A stretch of DNA of 15,009 nt from an uncultured Olsenella sp. (GCA_959598545.1 CAUGFC010000040.1:1-15009), one strand, 5' to 3'; positions 6,306-13,190 are shown, numbered from the stretch's first letter. Translations and numbers: made by a program. The notes: generated by a model from the sequence alone, not told the origin.

Positions 6306-7331
6306 GTGGGCTTTGGGGCCTACATCGCCGACCGGCTGGTGCCGCTCGCCGTGGGCGCGGTGGCGCTCGCGTTTGCCGCGCTGGTCATGGTCGTGTACGG
6401 CATGGACGCGGCGGCGGTGGCCTTCGTCTGCGGGGTGCTCGTGCTGGCTGCGGCCGCGGCGCTCGTGCTGGACTGGCTGCACCGGCGCGCGTTCTACCAG
6501 CGGCTCGAGGACGCCCTTGACGCGCTGGACGAGACCTACCTCGCCACGGAGCTCACCGAGCGCCCGTCCTTCCCGGAGGGCCAGCTCCTCTACGACGCGC
6601 TCGACCGCGAGTCCCGCGCCATGCGCGACCGCATCGCCGCCGCGCGCCGCCGCTCGCGCGAGTACCGCGAGTACGTTGAGACCTGGGTGCACGAGATCAA
6701 GACGCCGATCGCGGCCGCGCGCCTCGTGGCCCGCAACAACCCCTCGCCGGCCACGGAGTCCATGGACGCCGAGCTGGACCAGATTGAGGGCTACGTGGAG
6801 CAGGCGCTCTACTACTCGCGCGGCACCTCGCTCGACCGCGACTTCCAGATCCGACAGGTCGTGCTGGCAGACGTGGTGCGCGACGCGCTGCGCCACAAGG
6901 CCCGCACGCTGATCGACGCGCACGTGGCGCCCGAGCTGGGCGAGCTCGACCTCACGGTGCGCGCCGACCCCAAGTGGCTGTCGTTCGTGATCGGCCAGGT
7001 GCTCGTGAACGCCGCCAAGTACCGGGGCGAGAAGGACGGGGAGGGTCGCGTCCGCATTTGGGCCGAGCGCCGCGGGACCGGCCTGGACGCCTGGGAGACG
7101 GTGCTCGCGGTCGCCGACGACGGGATCGGCATCCCGGCCTCCGACGTGGGCCGAGTCTTCGACAAGGGCTTCACCGGCGAGAACGGCCGACGCTTCGCGC
7201 GCTCCACGGGCATGGGGCTCTACCTCGTGCGCGAGCTCTGCGACAAGATGGGCGTGCGCGCGTGGCTCGAGTCCGAGGAGGGCGTCGGCACCACCGTCTT
7301 TCTCGCCTTCCCCGACAGTGCGCGGCAGTGA
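6306..7331 (+). CDS. Intramembrane-sensing histidine kinase, BceS-like
   Basis: A 341-residue membrane kinase that should phosphorylate the preceding regulator. Two membrane segments (about 11-31 and 37-56) are joined by only a few residues, so there is no extracellular sensor. This is the hallmark of intramembrane-sensing kinases that read the state of a partner ABC transporter. The H-box is YVETWVHEIKTPIAAARL with His129. The N-box is VLVNAAKY with Asn235. The ATP-binding G1 motif is DDGIGI (271-276), followed by VFDKGFTG and STGMGLYL. I place the start at GTG 6306 because the resulting N-terminus, VGFGAYIADRL, matches the usual BceS start pattern (x-F-x-x-Y-I-x-D-R) and no ATG is available before the first membrane segment. 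The ribosome site is poor; the bases just upstream are the repeated word CGAGAAGAAC (6296-6305), so translation may be coupled to the regulator gene. Confidence 0.88.
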   Translation: MGFGAYIADRLVPLAVGAVALAFAALVMVVYGMDAAAVAFVCGVLVLAAAAALVLDWLHRRAFYQRLEDALDALDETYLATELTERPSFPEGQLLYDALDRESRAMRDRIAAARRRSREYREYVETWVHEIKTPIAAARLVARNNPSPATESMDAELDQIEGYVEQALYYSRGTSLDRDFQIRQVVLADVVRDALRHKARTLIDAHVAPELGELDLTVRADPKWLSFVIGQVLVNAAKYRGEKDGEGRVRIWAERRGTGLDAWETVLAVADDGIGIPASDVGRVFDKGFTGENGRRFARSTGMGLYLVRELCDKMGVRAWLESEEGVGTTVFLAFPDSARQ

Positions 7332-7339
7332 GACAAGGG

Positions 7340-7374
7340 GGCCGTGCAAAGGGGACAGTCACTTTTGCACGGCC
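7340..7374. repeat. 11-bp palindrome with AAAGGGGACAG core, after the kinase gene
   Basis: GGCCGTGCAAA (7340-7350) pairs exactly with TTTGCACGGCC (7364-7374) around a 13-nt loop beginning GGGGACAG. The bases just before it, GTGAGACAAGGGG, resemble the outer arm of the repeat at 3577-3652. It therefore looks like a second member of that group with a different stem. It begins 9 nt after the kinase stop and separates the regulator-kinase pair from the transporter genes. There is no U-tract, so I do not call it a standard terminator. Confidence 0.65.
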
Positions 7375-7376
7375 AA

Positions 7377-7394
7377 CCTTGCGAAAGCGTAAGG
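7377..7394. promoter_or_regulatory. Candidate dyad upstream of the transporter genes
   Basis: An 18-bp imperfect dyad runs from CCTTGCG to CGTAAGG with an AAAG centre and one G·T pair. It lies about 85 nt before the ABC ATPase start, where an operator for the response regulator would be expected. It overlaps TTGCGA, a possible but weak -35 box. The role is inferred from position only. Confidence 0.25.
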
Positions 7395-7478
7395 GAGCGA
7401 TAAGCCCGTTCGATGGCACCGCCCTTCTCGCCAGGCGAGTATGGTCGTGTACCAGAAGGCCAACCGAGAGGAATCGAA

Positions 7479-8267
7479 ATGGCACCTTCGCACGCCCAGC
7501 CCGCGCAGCCCGTCCTGTCCTGCCGGGACGTCGAGAAGCTCTACGGAACCCGCGACAACGTCACGCGCGCCCTCGACGGCGTGTCGTTCGACGTCGCCGC
7601 CGGCGAGTACGTTGCCATCATGGGCCCGTCCGGCTCGGGCAAGACCACGCTCCTGAACTGCGTCTCAACGATCGACCGCCCCACCTCCGGCCACATCTAC
7701 GTGGACGGCCAGGACATCACCGCCCTGCGCCCGGGCCAGCTCTCCAAGTTTCGCCGCGAGCGCCTGGGCTTCGTCTTCCAGGACTCCAACCTGCTCGACA
7801 CCCTCACCGCGCGCGAGAACATCGCGCTGGCGCTCACGATCAACCACACGCCCGCCAAGGAGGTCGCGGCCCGCGTGGGCGGCGTGGCCCGTCGCCTGGG
7901 CGTCGCCGACGTGCTCGACAAGTTCCCGCACGAGATGTCCGGCGGCCAGAAGCAGCGCGTCGCCGCGGCCCGCGCCATCGTGACCGACCCGTCGCTGGTC
8001 TTGGCCGACGAGCCCACCGGCGCCCTCGACTCGCGCAACTCGCGCCTGCTCCTGGAGAGCCTCGAGGAGCTCAACGACGCCGGCGCCACGATCATCATGG
8101 TCACGCACGACTCCTTCGCCGCGAGCTACGCCCGCCGCGCGCTCTTCCTCAAGGACGGCCGCGTCTGGAACGAGCTCGTCCGCGGCACCAAGACGCGCAA
8201 GACCTTCTTCAACGAGATCATGGACGTCGTGTCCTTCCTGGGAGGGGAGGGCGCAGATGTACGCTAG
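7479..8267 (+). CDS. ABC transporter ATP-binding protein, BceA-like
   Basis: A 262-residue ATPase of the MacB/LolD/BceA type. Walker A is GPSGSGKTT (49-57, Lys55), the Q-loop Gln101 is in GFVFQD, the signature is MSGGQKQR (153-160), Walker B is LVLADE (173-178) and the switch His210 is in MVTHD. The first 12 residues are Ala/Pro-rich and may be non-essential. I start it at ATG 7479, which has GAGAGGA 6 nt upstream. An in-frame ATG at 7413 would add 22 unconserved residues without a ribosome site. Its last 11 bp overlap the permease start, indicating translational coupling and a stable complex at the inner face of the membrane. A 147-nt gap with a palindrome separates it from the kinase gene, so it may have its own inducible promoter. 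Confidence 0.93.
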   Translation: MAPSHAQPAQPVLSCRDVEKLYGTRDNVTRALDGVSFDVAAGEYVAIMGPSGSGKTTLLNCVSTIDRPTSGHIYVDGQDITALRPGQLSKFRRERLGFVFQDSNLLDTLTARENIALALTINHTPAKEVAARVGGVARRLGVADVLDKFPHEMSGGQKQRVAAARAIVTDPSLVLADEPTGALDSRNSRLLLESLEELNDAGATIIMVTHDSFAASYARRALFLKDGRVWNELVRGTKTRKTFFNEIMDVVSFLGGEGADVR

Positions 8268-10365
8268 GATCGCGCTCGGCAACGTCCGCAAGTCCTTCCG
8301 GGACTTCTCGGTCTTCTTCCTCACGCTGGCCTTCGGCGTCTGCGTGTTCTACGCCTTCGGCTCCATCACCGACCAGGCCGCCGTCATCCAGATGGCCGCC
8401 GACCAGCGCCGCATGGTGCAGGCGCTCGCGGACATCCTCTCCGGCCTCTCGGTGTTCGTCGTGGTCATCCTCGGGTTTCTCGTGGTCTACGCCAACCGCT
8501 TCCTCATCCGGCGACGCAAGCGCGAGTTCGGCATCTACCTCACGCTCGGCATGGACATCCGCCACGTGTCGCTCATCGTCGTCATAGAGACGCTCGTGGT
8601 GGGCGTGGTCGCGCTGGCGGTGGGCCTGCTGCTGGGCCTCGCGCTCTCGCAGGTCATGATGTACGTCACGGCGGGGCTCTTCGAGGCCACGATCAGGGGC
8701 TTCGTCTTTGCGTTCTCGCCGGCCGCGGCGCTCTCCACGGTGGCGTGCTTCGCGGGCATCTTCCTCGTGACGCTCGTCTTCAACGTGTCCACGGTCAGCC
8801 GCTACAAGCTCATCGACCTCATCAACGCGGACAAGGTGAGCGAGAAGGTCCGTCTGCGCAGCCTGCCGCTCTCCGTGGTGCTCTTCCTCGTGTCGCTCGC
8901 GCTCATCGGCGTGGCGTACAAGACGCTGCTCGAGCACGGCATGATGGAGGAGGGCCCGTACTTTGCCATTGCCACGGGACTCGTCACGGTGGGCACGCTG
9001 CTCTTCTTCTTCTCGATCTCCGGCTTTGCCCTGCGCGCGCTCCAGGCGACCCCGCGCGCCTACCTCAGCGGCCTCAACATGTTTGTGATGCGCCAGCTCA
9101 ACAGCCGCATCAACACCGCGTGGCTCTCCATCTCCCTGGTGTGCGCGATGCTCTTCCTCGCCATCTGCGGCGTGTGCACGGGCTTCTCTGTCGCCACGGG
9201 CATGAACGAGAGCCTGCGCGTGGGCACGGTCTACGACATGTCGCTCGTGAGCTACCCCATGGGCATGGTCGTGCAGGACGCCGCGCCGCACGAGGAGGGC
9301 CCGGCCGCGGCGGACGGCTACGACGCCATCGCCCGCCTGCGCGCGGACATCCCCGACTACGACGAGCTCTTCCGCGACGCCGTCCAGGTCAACCAGTACA
9401 CCTACGACGCCGACGGCAACCCGATCGTGGACACCACCGTGGAGGAGCTCTTTGCCAACACGGACTTCACCGGCAACGCCACCGTGCAGACCATGATGCA
9501 GGGCAACACCGATCAGCGCCTCACCGTGGTGCCCGTCTCCGAGTACAACGCCCTGGCCCGGATGGCGGGCGAGAAGACCGTGGAGCTCGCGGACGGCGAG
9601 TGCCTGCTCTGGAACGACCTCTCGTCCCTCGACGAGCTCTGGGACGCCGTGACCGAGCAGAACCCGGAGGTCGAGGTCGGCGGCAAGACGCTGCGCTTTG
9701 CCGCGGAGCCGCTCGTGCACCTGCTCTTCTCGGACACGACCGCCGGCGGCACGGTCTCCGGAGCGCTCGTGGTTCCGGACGACATGGTGCCCGCGGGTGC
9801 CGGCCCCAGCGTCACCTCGGTGAACCTCATATACAACGGCGAGCGCGCGGAGGTGGAGCCTGCCGCCGTCGCCGCGATCGACGAGGCCTACGGTGACGTC
9901 ATTGGCCAGGGCTCCACGCTCGCCGCCTGGCCGGTCTGGAACCTCACGACCGCCCAGGGGCTGCTCGACCAGTCCTCCGGCACCACCGTCGTGGTCACCT
10001 ACCTGGCGATCTACATCGGCGTGGTCCTGCTCGTGTGCTGCGCGACGGTGCTCGCCCTCCAGCAGCTCTCCGAGGCGGCGGACAACGTGGGCCGCTACCG
10101 CGTGCTTTCTGAGCTGGGAGCCGAGAAGCGCATGGTCGACCACGCCCTTCTCGCCCAGATCGGCGTGTACTTCCTCTTCCCGCTGGTGGTTGCCGTGGCG
10201 CACGCGGCGGTGGCGCTCTCCGTGGTGAACGACATCGTGGTCCTGCTCACGGGCTTCCAGATCGGCACGGCGCTCGCGGGCACGGTGGCCTTCGTGGTGG
10301 CGCTCTACGGCGGCTACTTCCTCGTGACCTACCTCACGTCGCGGAGCATGCTCGCCCGCGGGTAG
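8257..10365 (+). CDS. FtsX-type ABC permease, BceB-like (10 TM, large extracellular domain)
   Basis: A 702-residue integral membrane protein. Hydrophobic segments lie at about 17-36, 60-80, 108-130, 152-176, 206-224, 236-258, 287-310, 578-602, 632-655 and 662-690, giving the 10-TM BceB topology. A hydrophilic domain of about 260 residues (about 312-575) between TM7 and TM8 should be the extracellular substrate- or lipid-cycle-binding part. It is somewhat larger than the roughly 200 residues typical of B. subtilis BceB. FtsX-like signatures include RRRKREFGIYLTLGM (85-99) and LQQLSEAADNVGRYRVLSELG after TM8. The start ATG 8257 follows a strong GGGAGGGGAGGG site and overlaps the ATPase gene by 11 bp. 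With the ATPase and kinase it should form a flux-sensing peptide-antibiotic detoxification complex. The actual antibiotic cannot be predicted. Confidence 0.9.
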   Translation: MYARIALGNVRKSFRDFSVFFLTLAFGVCVFYAFGSITDQAAVIQMAADQRRMVQALADILSGLSVFVVVILGFLVVYANRFLIRRRKREFGIYLTLGMDIRHVSLIVVIETLVVGVVALAVGLLLGLALSQVMMYVTAGLFEATIRGFVFAFSPAAALSTVACFAGIFLVTLVFNVSTVSRYKLIDLINADKVSEKVRLRSLPLSVVLFLVSLALIGVAYKTLLEHGMMEEGPYFAIATGLVTVGTLLFFFSISGFALRALQATPRAYLSGLNMFVMRQLNSRINTAWLSISLVCAMLFLAICGVCTGFSVATGMNESLRVGTVYDMSLVSYPMGMVVQDAAPHEEGPAAADGYDAIARLRADIPDYDELFRDAVQVNQYTYDADGNPIVDTTVEELFANTDFTGNATVQTMMQGNTDQRLTVVPVSEYNALARMAGEKTVELADGECLLWNDLSSLDELWDAVTEQNPEVEVGGKTLRFAAEPLVHLLFSDTTAGGTVSGALVVPDDMVPAGAGPSVTSVNLIYNGERAEVEPAAVAAIDEAYGDVIGQGSTLAAWPVWNLTTAQGLLDQSSGTTVVVTYLAIYIGVVLLVCCATVLALQQLSEAADNVGRYRVLSELGAEKRMVDHALLAQIGVYFLFPLVVAVAHAAVALSVVNDIVVLLTGFQIGTALAGTVAFVVALYGGYFLVTYLTSRSMLARG

Positions 10366-10373
10366 CCCCGCGT

Positions 10374-10400
10374 CCCGTGCAACGCGCCCCTCGCGACGGG
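10374..10400 (+). terminator. GC hairpin after the permease gene
   Basis: CCCGT (10374-10378) and CGCG (10383-10386) pair with CGCG (10392-10395) and ACGGG (10396-10400), with a 4-nt bulge and a 5-nt loop. It starts 8 nt after the permease stop. No U-run follows, so termination would be partial. The hairpin directly abuts the candidate -10 of the glycerol dehydrogenase gene. Confidence 0.35.
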
Positions 10401-10401
10401 G

Positions 10402-10407
10402 TACCAT
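10402..10407 (+). promoter_or_regulatory. Candidate -10 box of the glycerol dehydrogenase gene
   Basis: TACCAT (TAnnnT pattern) lies 34 nt before the start codon and would give a leader of about 28 nt. No convincing -35 is visible. This is a weak, position-based call. Confidence 0.28.
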
Positions 10408-10441
10408 CTCATCGTCCGCAACCAAGCGAGAGGAGTTCCTC

Positions 10442-11533
10442 ATGGCACGTGTCTTCATCAGCCCGAGCAGGTACGTCCAGGGACCCGGCGAGCTCGCCCG
10501 CCTTGGCGACTACACCAAGGCCTACGGCGCCCACGCGCTCGTGGTCATCTCCGCCGGCGGCCTGCGCCGCTTCGGCGACGTGGTCTCCAAGAGCCTCGAG
10601 GACGCCGGCGTGGCCTGCACCTACGACAACTTCAACGGCGAGTGCTCCCAGGCCGAGATCGACCGCCTCGTGGAGGTGCTGCGCGGGTGCGGCGCCGACG
10701 TCGTCGTGGGCGTGGGCGGCGGCAAGATCTTCGACACCGCCAAGGCCGTGGCCGCGGCCGTGGACGTGCCGGTGGTGATCGTGCCCACCATCGCCGCCAC
10801 GGACGCCCCGTGCTCGGCGCTCTCCGTCATCTACACCGACGACGGCCAGTTCAAGGAGTACCAGTTCTTCAAGCAGAACCCCAACCTCGTCCTCATGGAC
10901 ACCGACGTCATCGCCAAGAGCCCGGTGCGCCTGACGGTCTCCGGCATGGGCGACGCGCTGGCCACCTACTTCGAGGCCCGCGCCTGCAAGCGCTCCGACG
11001 CCACCACCTGCGCCGGCGGCCACGTGACCGAGGCCGCCATGGCGCTCGCGCAGCTCTGCTACGAGACGCTCATCTCCGACGGCGTGAAGGCCAAGCTCGC
11101 GCTCGAGGCCGGCGCCTGCACCGAGTCCGTCGAGAAGGTCATCGAGGCCAACACGCTGCTCTCCGGCCTGGGCTTCGAGTCCGCGGGTCTGGCCGGCGCG
11201 CACGCCATCCACAACGGCATGACCGCGATGCCCGAGACCCACGCCTACTACCACGGCGAGAAGGTCGCCTTTGGCACGCTGACGCAGCTCGTCCTGGAGA
11301 ACGCCGACGAGCTCTACGAGGTGCTCGACTTCTGCGTCGAGGTCGGCCTGCCGGTGACGTTTGCCCAGCTCGGCGTCAAGGACGCGAGCTACGAGCGCGT
11401 GCTCGAGGTGGCAAAGCTCGCCTGCGCGCCCACCGACACCCTCGGCAACATGCCCTTCGAGGTTACGCCCGAGAAGGTCGCCGCGGCCATGCTCGCCGCC
11501 GACGCCTACGGCCGCGCCGCCCTCGGCGAGTAG
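10442..11533 (+). CDS. gldA: Glycerol dehydrogenase (NAD+, zinc-dependent)
   Basis: A 363-residue member of the iron/zinc-containing alcohol dehydrogenase superfamily that oxidises glycerol to dihydroxyacetone with NAD+ in the cytosol. The NAD-binding motif is VVGVGGGKIFDTAKA (88-102). PTIAATDAPCSALSVIY follows. The zinc ligands expected for this family appear as Asp171 (GMGDALATYFEA), His254 (GAHAIHNG) and His271 (YYHGEKVAFG), the same numbering I recall for the Bacillus stearothermophilus enzyme. Length is typical. ATG at 10442 follows GAGGAG at 6 nt. No dihydroxyacetone kinase or glycerol transporter is in view, so it may be a stand-alone gene, and related hydroxyketone substrates are possible. 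A hairpin with a short T-run at 11607-11651 should end its transcript. Confidence 0.93.
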   Translation: MARVFISPSRYVQGPGELARLGDYTKAYGAHALVVISAGGLRRFGDVVSKSLEDAGVACTYDNFNGECSQAEIDRLVEVLRGCGADVVVGVGGGKIFDTAKAVAAAVDVPVVIVPTIAATDAPCSALSVIYTDDGQFKEYQFFKQNPNLVLMDTDVIAKSPVRLTVSGMGDALATYFEARACKRSDATTCAGGHVTEAAMALAQLCYETLISDGVKAKLALEAGACTESVEKVIEANTLLSGLGFESAGLAGAHAIHNGMTAMPETHAYYHGEKVAFGTLTQLVLENADELYEVLDFCVEVGLPVTFAQLGVKDASYERVLEVAKLACAPTDTLGNMPFEVTPEKVAAAMLAADAYGRAALGE

Positions 11534-11606
11534 CGGGCGGGCGTTCTTCTCGCCGCACGGGGCTCCCGGGACGGGAGGAGAACGCAAAACCGAGTGTTAC
11601 CAGCAA

Positions 11607-11651
11607 GCTCCGACTTTGCGTGCCGAGAAGGACGCAGGGTCGGAGCATTTT
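11607..11651 (+). terminator. Terminator-like hairpin of the glycerol dehydrogenase transcript
   Basis: GCTCCGACTTTGCGT (11607-11621) pairs with ACGCAGGGTCGGAGC (11632-11646), 15 pairs including two G·U pairs. The loop is 10 nt and ATTTTG follows. The T-run lies immediately after the stem on the plus strand, as expected for intrinsic termination 74 nt beyond the stop codon. The loop contains the CGAGAAG word. Confidence 0.6.
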
Positions 11652-11712
11652 GTCCGGACGGGACGGTGGCGGACGGCAATTCTCGACTTTGCGGGCCCGG
11701 GCGGGCTGCGGC

Positions 11713-11756
11713 GCACGCAGAACCGAAAGAATCCGGAAACGCGCGGTTTTGCGTGC
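11713..11756. repeat. 13-bp stem hairpin built from ACGCARAACCG repeats
   Basis: GCACGCAGAACCG (11713-11725) pairs with CGGTTTTGCGTGC (11744-11756) with one G·T pair and an 18-nt loop. The same 11-mer ACGCAAAACCG also occurs as a direct copy at 11582-11592. This suggests a locally duplicated repeat unit rather than a simple terminator. Confidence 0.5.
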
Positions 11757-11798
11757 TGACGGCGCGCCCAGCCCCGCGACGCGCGCCCCAAGACGCAC

Positions 11799-11836
11799 AA
11801 AAGCGGGGCCGGCGCCCAGGTGGGAGCCGGCCCCGC
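11799..11836 (-). terminator. Intrinsic terminator of the 102-aa gene
   Basis: On the minus strand a perfect 11-bp stem (GCGGGGCCGGC, 11826-11836 with 11803-11813) and a 12-nt loop are followed by TTTT. It lies 23 nt after the stop codon. This is the clearest rho-independent terminator in the window. Confidence 0.8.
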
Positions 11837-11859
11837 AGCATGTGCGTGTGAGCTGGGAC

Positions 11860-12168
11860 CTACGCGTCCTTCTCGCCCTCGAGCGAGGCGTAGAACGTGG
11901 CGTGGTCGAAGACGTCCTTGATGGTCTGGCCGTTGACGAAGGGGAGCGCGAGGAACTCGTCAACCGTGGGGACGAGCTCGGAGCAGTCGACGAAGTGGTT
12001 CTTCTCGTTGCGACGGCTGGTGTCCTGCGCGCGCCAGGACTCGTAGTTGCAATCCGTGAGGTAATAGACGCTGGAGCCGATCTTCATGTAGACGGAGTGG
12101 TTGCAGTGTAGGTACTCGACCAGACCCTCGTAGTCGATATCGAGAGCCTCGGCTGCCTTCTTTCCCAT
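11860..12168 (-). CDS. Hypothetical protein, 102 aa
   Basis: I do not recognise the family. The protein is soluble and acidic-aromatic with no signal peptide or membrane segment. It starts with a helix-like stretch (GKKAAEALDIDYEGLVEYL). A probable small sheet follows (SVYMKIGSSVYYLTDCNYESWRAQD), then NHFVDCSELVPTVDEFLALPFVNG and a final helix (IKDVFDHATFYASL). Cysteines are few and not in a metal-binding pattern. ATG at 12168 has AAGGGG about 6 nt upstream. The frame has normal high-GC third positions, a proper ribosome site and its own strong terminator, so it is very probably expressed alone. Neighbours (glycerol dehydrogenase, HAD phosphatase) do not suggest a role. It contains the word CGAGAAGAAC (11998-12007 reversed) and a related CGAGAAGGAC at its 3' end. 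Confidence 0.75.
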   Translation of the reverse strand: MGKKAAEALDIDYEGLVEYLHCNHSVYMKIGSSVYYLTDCNYESWRAQDTSRRNEKNHFVDCSELVPTVDEFLALPFVNGQTIKDVFDHATFYASLEGEKDA

Positions 12169-12300
12169 GGCGATCCCCTTTCGTCGGAGGCCAATCGGAC
12201 GTTAGAGAGAGTTTAACCCGTGGGGCGGACAGTTATGCGCACGTTTGCTGACTGTTAGGCGAGCGTCGGCCGAGCGGTCAGCGGGCGGCGCGCCGCGCCC

Positions 12301-12969
12301 TCAGTCGGCGGTGCCGAGAAGAACGCGCTCCAGCTCGTCAGGCGTGTCCACGAAGGTGGTCGCCCCGGCGGCGAGAAGCTCGTCCACGCTGCGGAATCCC
12401 CAGGTGCAGCTCACGCACGGGCAGCCTACGTTGGCCGCGGTCTGGACGTCCACCTCGGAGTCGCCGATGTAGACAAGGCTGTCGCGTGTGGCACCCATCC
12501 GCTCGAGGGCCGCCTCCACCATGTCCGGCGCGGGCTTCTTGCGGATGCCCGCGGCCTCGTTCTCGCCGAGAACCGTGTCGAAGGCGCCGGGGAACTGGCG
12601 CGCGATGAGCTCCTGCACGGCAAAGTCGCCCTTGTTGGATACCACCGCCAGGCGCACGCCCGCCGCACGCAGGTGGGCCAGGAGCTCGGGGATGCCGGGG
12701 TAGGGGCCGGTGTGGTCCTCGCAGTGGGCGGCGTAGTGAGTGCAGAAGTCCTCGTAGACGGCGTCCTGTTCCGCAGCGCTGGTGCCGGCGGGGACGGCGC
12801 GCTCGATGAGCTTGCGGATGCCGTTGCCCACGAAGCGCCGGACGTCGTCGAGCGTGTGCTGCGGCATCCCGTGCGCCGCGAGCGCGGCGTTGGTGGAGAG
12901 ATGCAGGTCCTCGATGGTGTTCAGCAAAGTTCCGTCGAGGTCGAAGACCACGGTTTCGTAGGCGGGCAT
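12301..12969 (-). CDS. HAD-superfamily phosphatase, phosphoglycolate phosphatase-like
   Basis: A 222-residue cytosolic hydrolase of HAD subfamily IA. Motif I is FDLDGTLLNT with nucleophile Asp10 and acid/base Asp12. Motif II is VVSNKG with Ser111, motif III is KKPAP with Lys144/145, and motif IV is YIGDSEVD with Asp170 and Asp174. A helical cap lies between about residues 15 and 85. The length and the GDSEVD form resemble Gph (2-phosphoglycolate phosphatase), but many HAD enzymes with other sugar-phosphate or nucleotide substrates look the same, so the substrate is open. ATG at 12969 follows AAGGAG at 5 nt. It is divergent from aspS, with a candidate extended -10 at 12997-13005. The last codons (VLLGTAD) contain CGAGAAGAAC on the opposite strand. 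Confidence 0.88.
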   Translation of the reverse strand: MPAYETVVFDLDGTLLNTIEDLHLSTNAALAAHGMPQHTLDDVRRFVGNGIRKLIERAVPAGTSAAEQDAVYEDFCTHYAAHCEDHTGPYPGIPELLAHLRAAGVRLAVVSNKGDFAVQELIARQFPGAFDTVLGENEAAGIRKKPAPDMVEAALERMGATRDSLVYIGDSEVDVQTAANVGCPCVSCTWGFRSVDELLAAGATTFVDTPDELERVLLGTAD

Positions 12970-12996
12970 GGGTGCTCCTTCGGTTGGCCGCTGAAG

Positions 12997-13005
12997 AGGG
13001 TAGCA
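12997..13005 (-). promoter_or_regulatory. Candidate extended -10 promoter of the HAD gene
   Basis: Minus-strand TGCTACCCT fits TGnTAnnnT and is identical over 11 bases (GTGCTACCCTC) to the sequence upstream of the response regulator gene. It predicts a leader of about 21 nt containing the AAGGAG ribosome site. The call rests on sequence identity and position. Confidence 0.4.
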
Positions 13006-13037
13006 CGTGCGCCGCCGCGAGGTTCTTCTCGCCGCGC

Positions 13038-13063
13038 GGGTTAGAAATTACCGGCTCGTCCCC
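13038..13063 (+). repeat. Repeat unit copy 1 (forward)
   Basis: The unit starts GGGTTAGAAAT and ends CTCGTCCCC, with one extra T in the middle compared with copy 2. It is preceded at exactly 6 nt by GTTCTTCTCG (13022-13031). It can pair with copy 4 as the outer arm of a nested palindrome. Confidence 0.75.
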
Positions 13064-13079
13064 GTTCTTCTCGGCGCTT

Positions 13080-13104
13080 GGGTTAGAAATACCGGCTCGT
13101 CCCC
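13080..13104 (+). repeat. Repeat unit copy 2 (forward)
   Basis: This 25-bp unit starts GGGTTAGAAATACCG and ends CTCGTCCCC. It is preceded at exactly 6 nt by GTTCTTCTCG (13064-13073), which directly abuts the end of copy 1. It forms the inner arm of a hairpin with copy 3, with two or three mismatches near the middle and a 20-nt loop. Confidence 0.78.
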
Positions 13105-13124
13105 CCTTCCCGCGCGGTTTCGAC

Positions 13125-13149
13125 GGGGACGACGCGGTATTTCTAACCC
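13125..13149 (-). repeat. Repeat unit copy 3 (inverted)
   Basis: It starts GGGGACGACGCGG and ends TTTCTAACCC. It is identical to copy 4 over 25 bp and is the reverse complement of copy 2 except at the GC/CG step in the centre. It is the only copy not flanked by the CGAGAAG word. Confidence 0.78.
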
Positions 13150-13165
13150 GAGCGGGCCCTCAGAC

Positions 13166-13190
13166 GGGGACGACGCGGTATTTCTAACCC
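13166..13190 (-). repeat. Repeat unit copy 4 (inverted)
   Basis: It is identical to copy 3. It is followed at exactly 6 nt by CGAGAAGGGC (13197-13206), mirroring the arrangement of copies 1 and 2 in reverse orientation. Together copies 1-4 form a nested, cruciform-like palindrome of about 150 bp. Confidence 0.78.

Larger units (their letters stand above)
11534..11859. other. 326-bp convergent intergenic region with three hairpins
   Basis: This region lies between the 3' ends of the glycerol dehydrogenase gene and the 102-aa gene. It contains the CGAGAAGAAC word right after the first stop codon (11543-11552, reversed). It also has three related ACGCARAACCG copies (11582-11592, 11715-11725, and reversed at 11744-11754), a plus-strand terminator (11607-11651), a further hairpin (11713-11756) and a minus-strand terminator (11799-11836). 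No coding sequence is supported. Confidence 0.6.

Noticed and set aside
3651..7331. A very long plus-strand open frame (1226 codons) ending in the kinase
   Set aside because: It runs antisense through the synthetase and across the repeat region with Arg/Ala-rich junk composition. Only the segment from 6306 has kinase motifs. The open frame is a product of high GC.
13038..13190. CRISPR array
   Set aside because: Only four units exist, in opposite orientations, with irregular spacing of about 16 to 20 nt and no cas genes. This is a palindromic repeat cluster.
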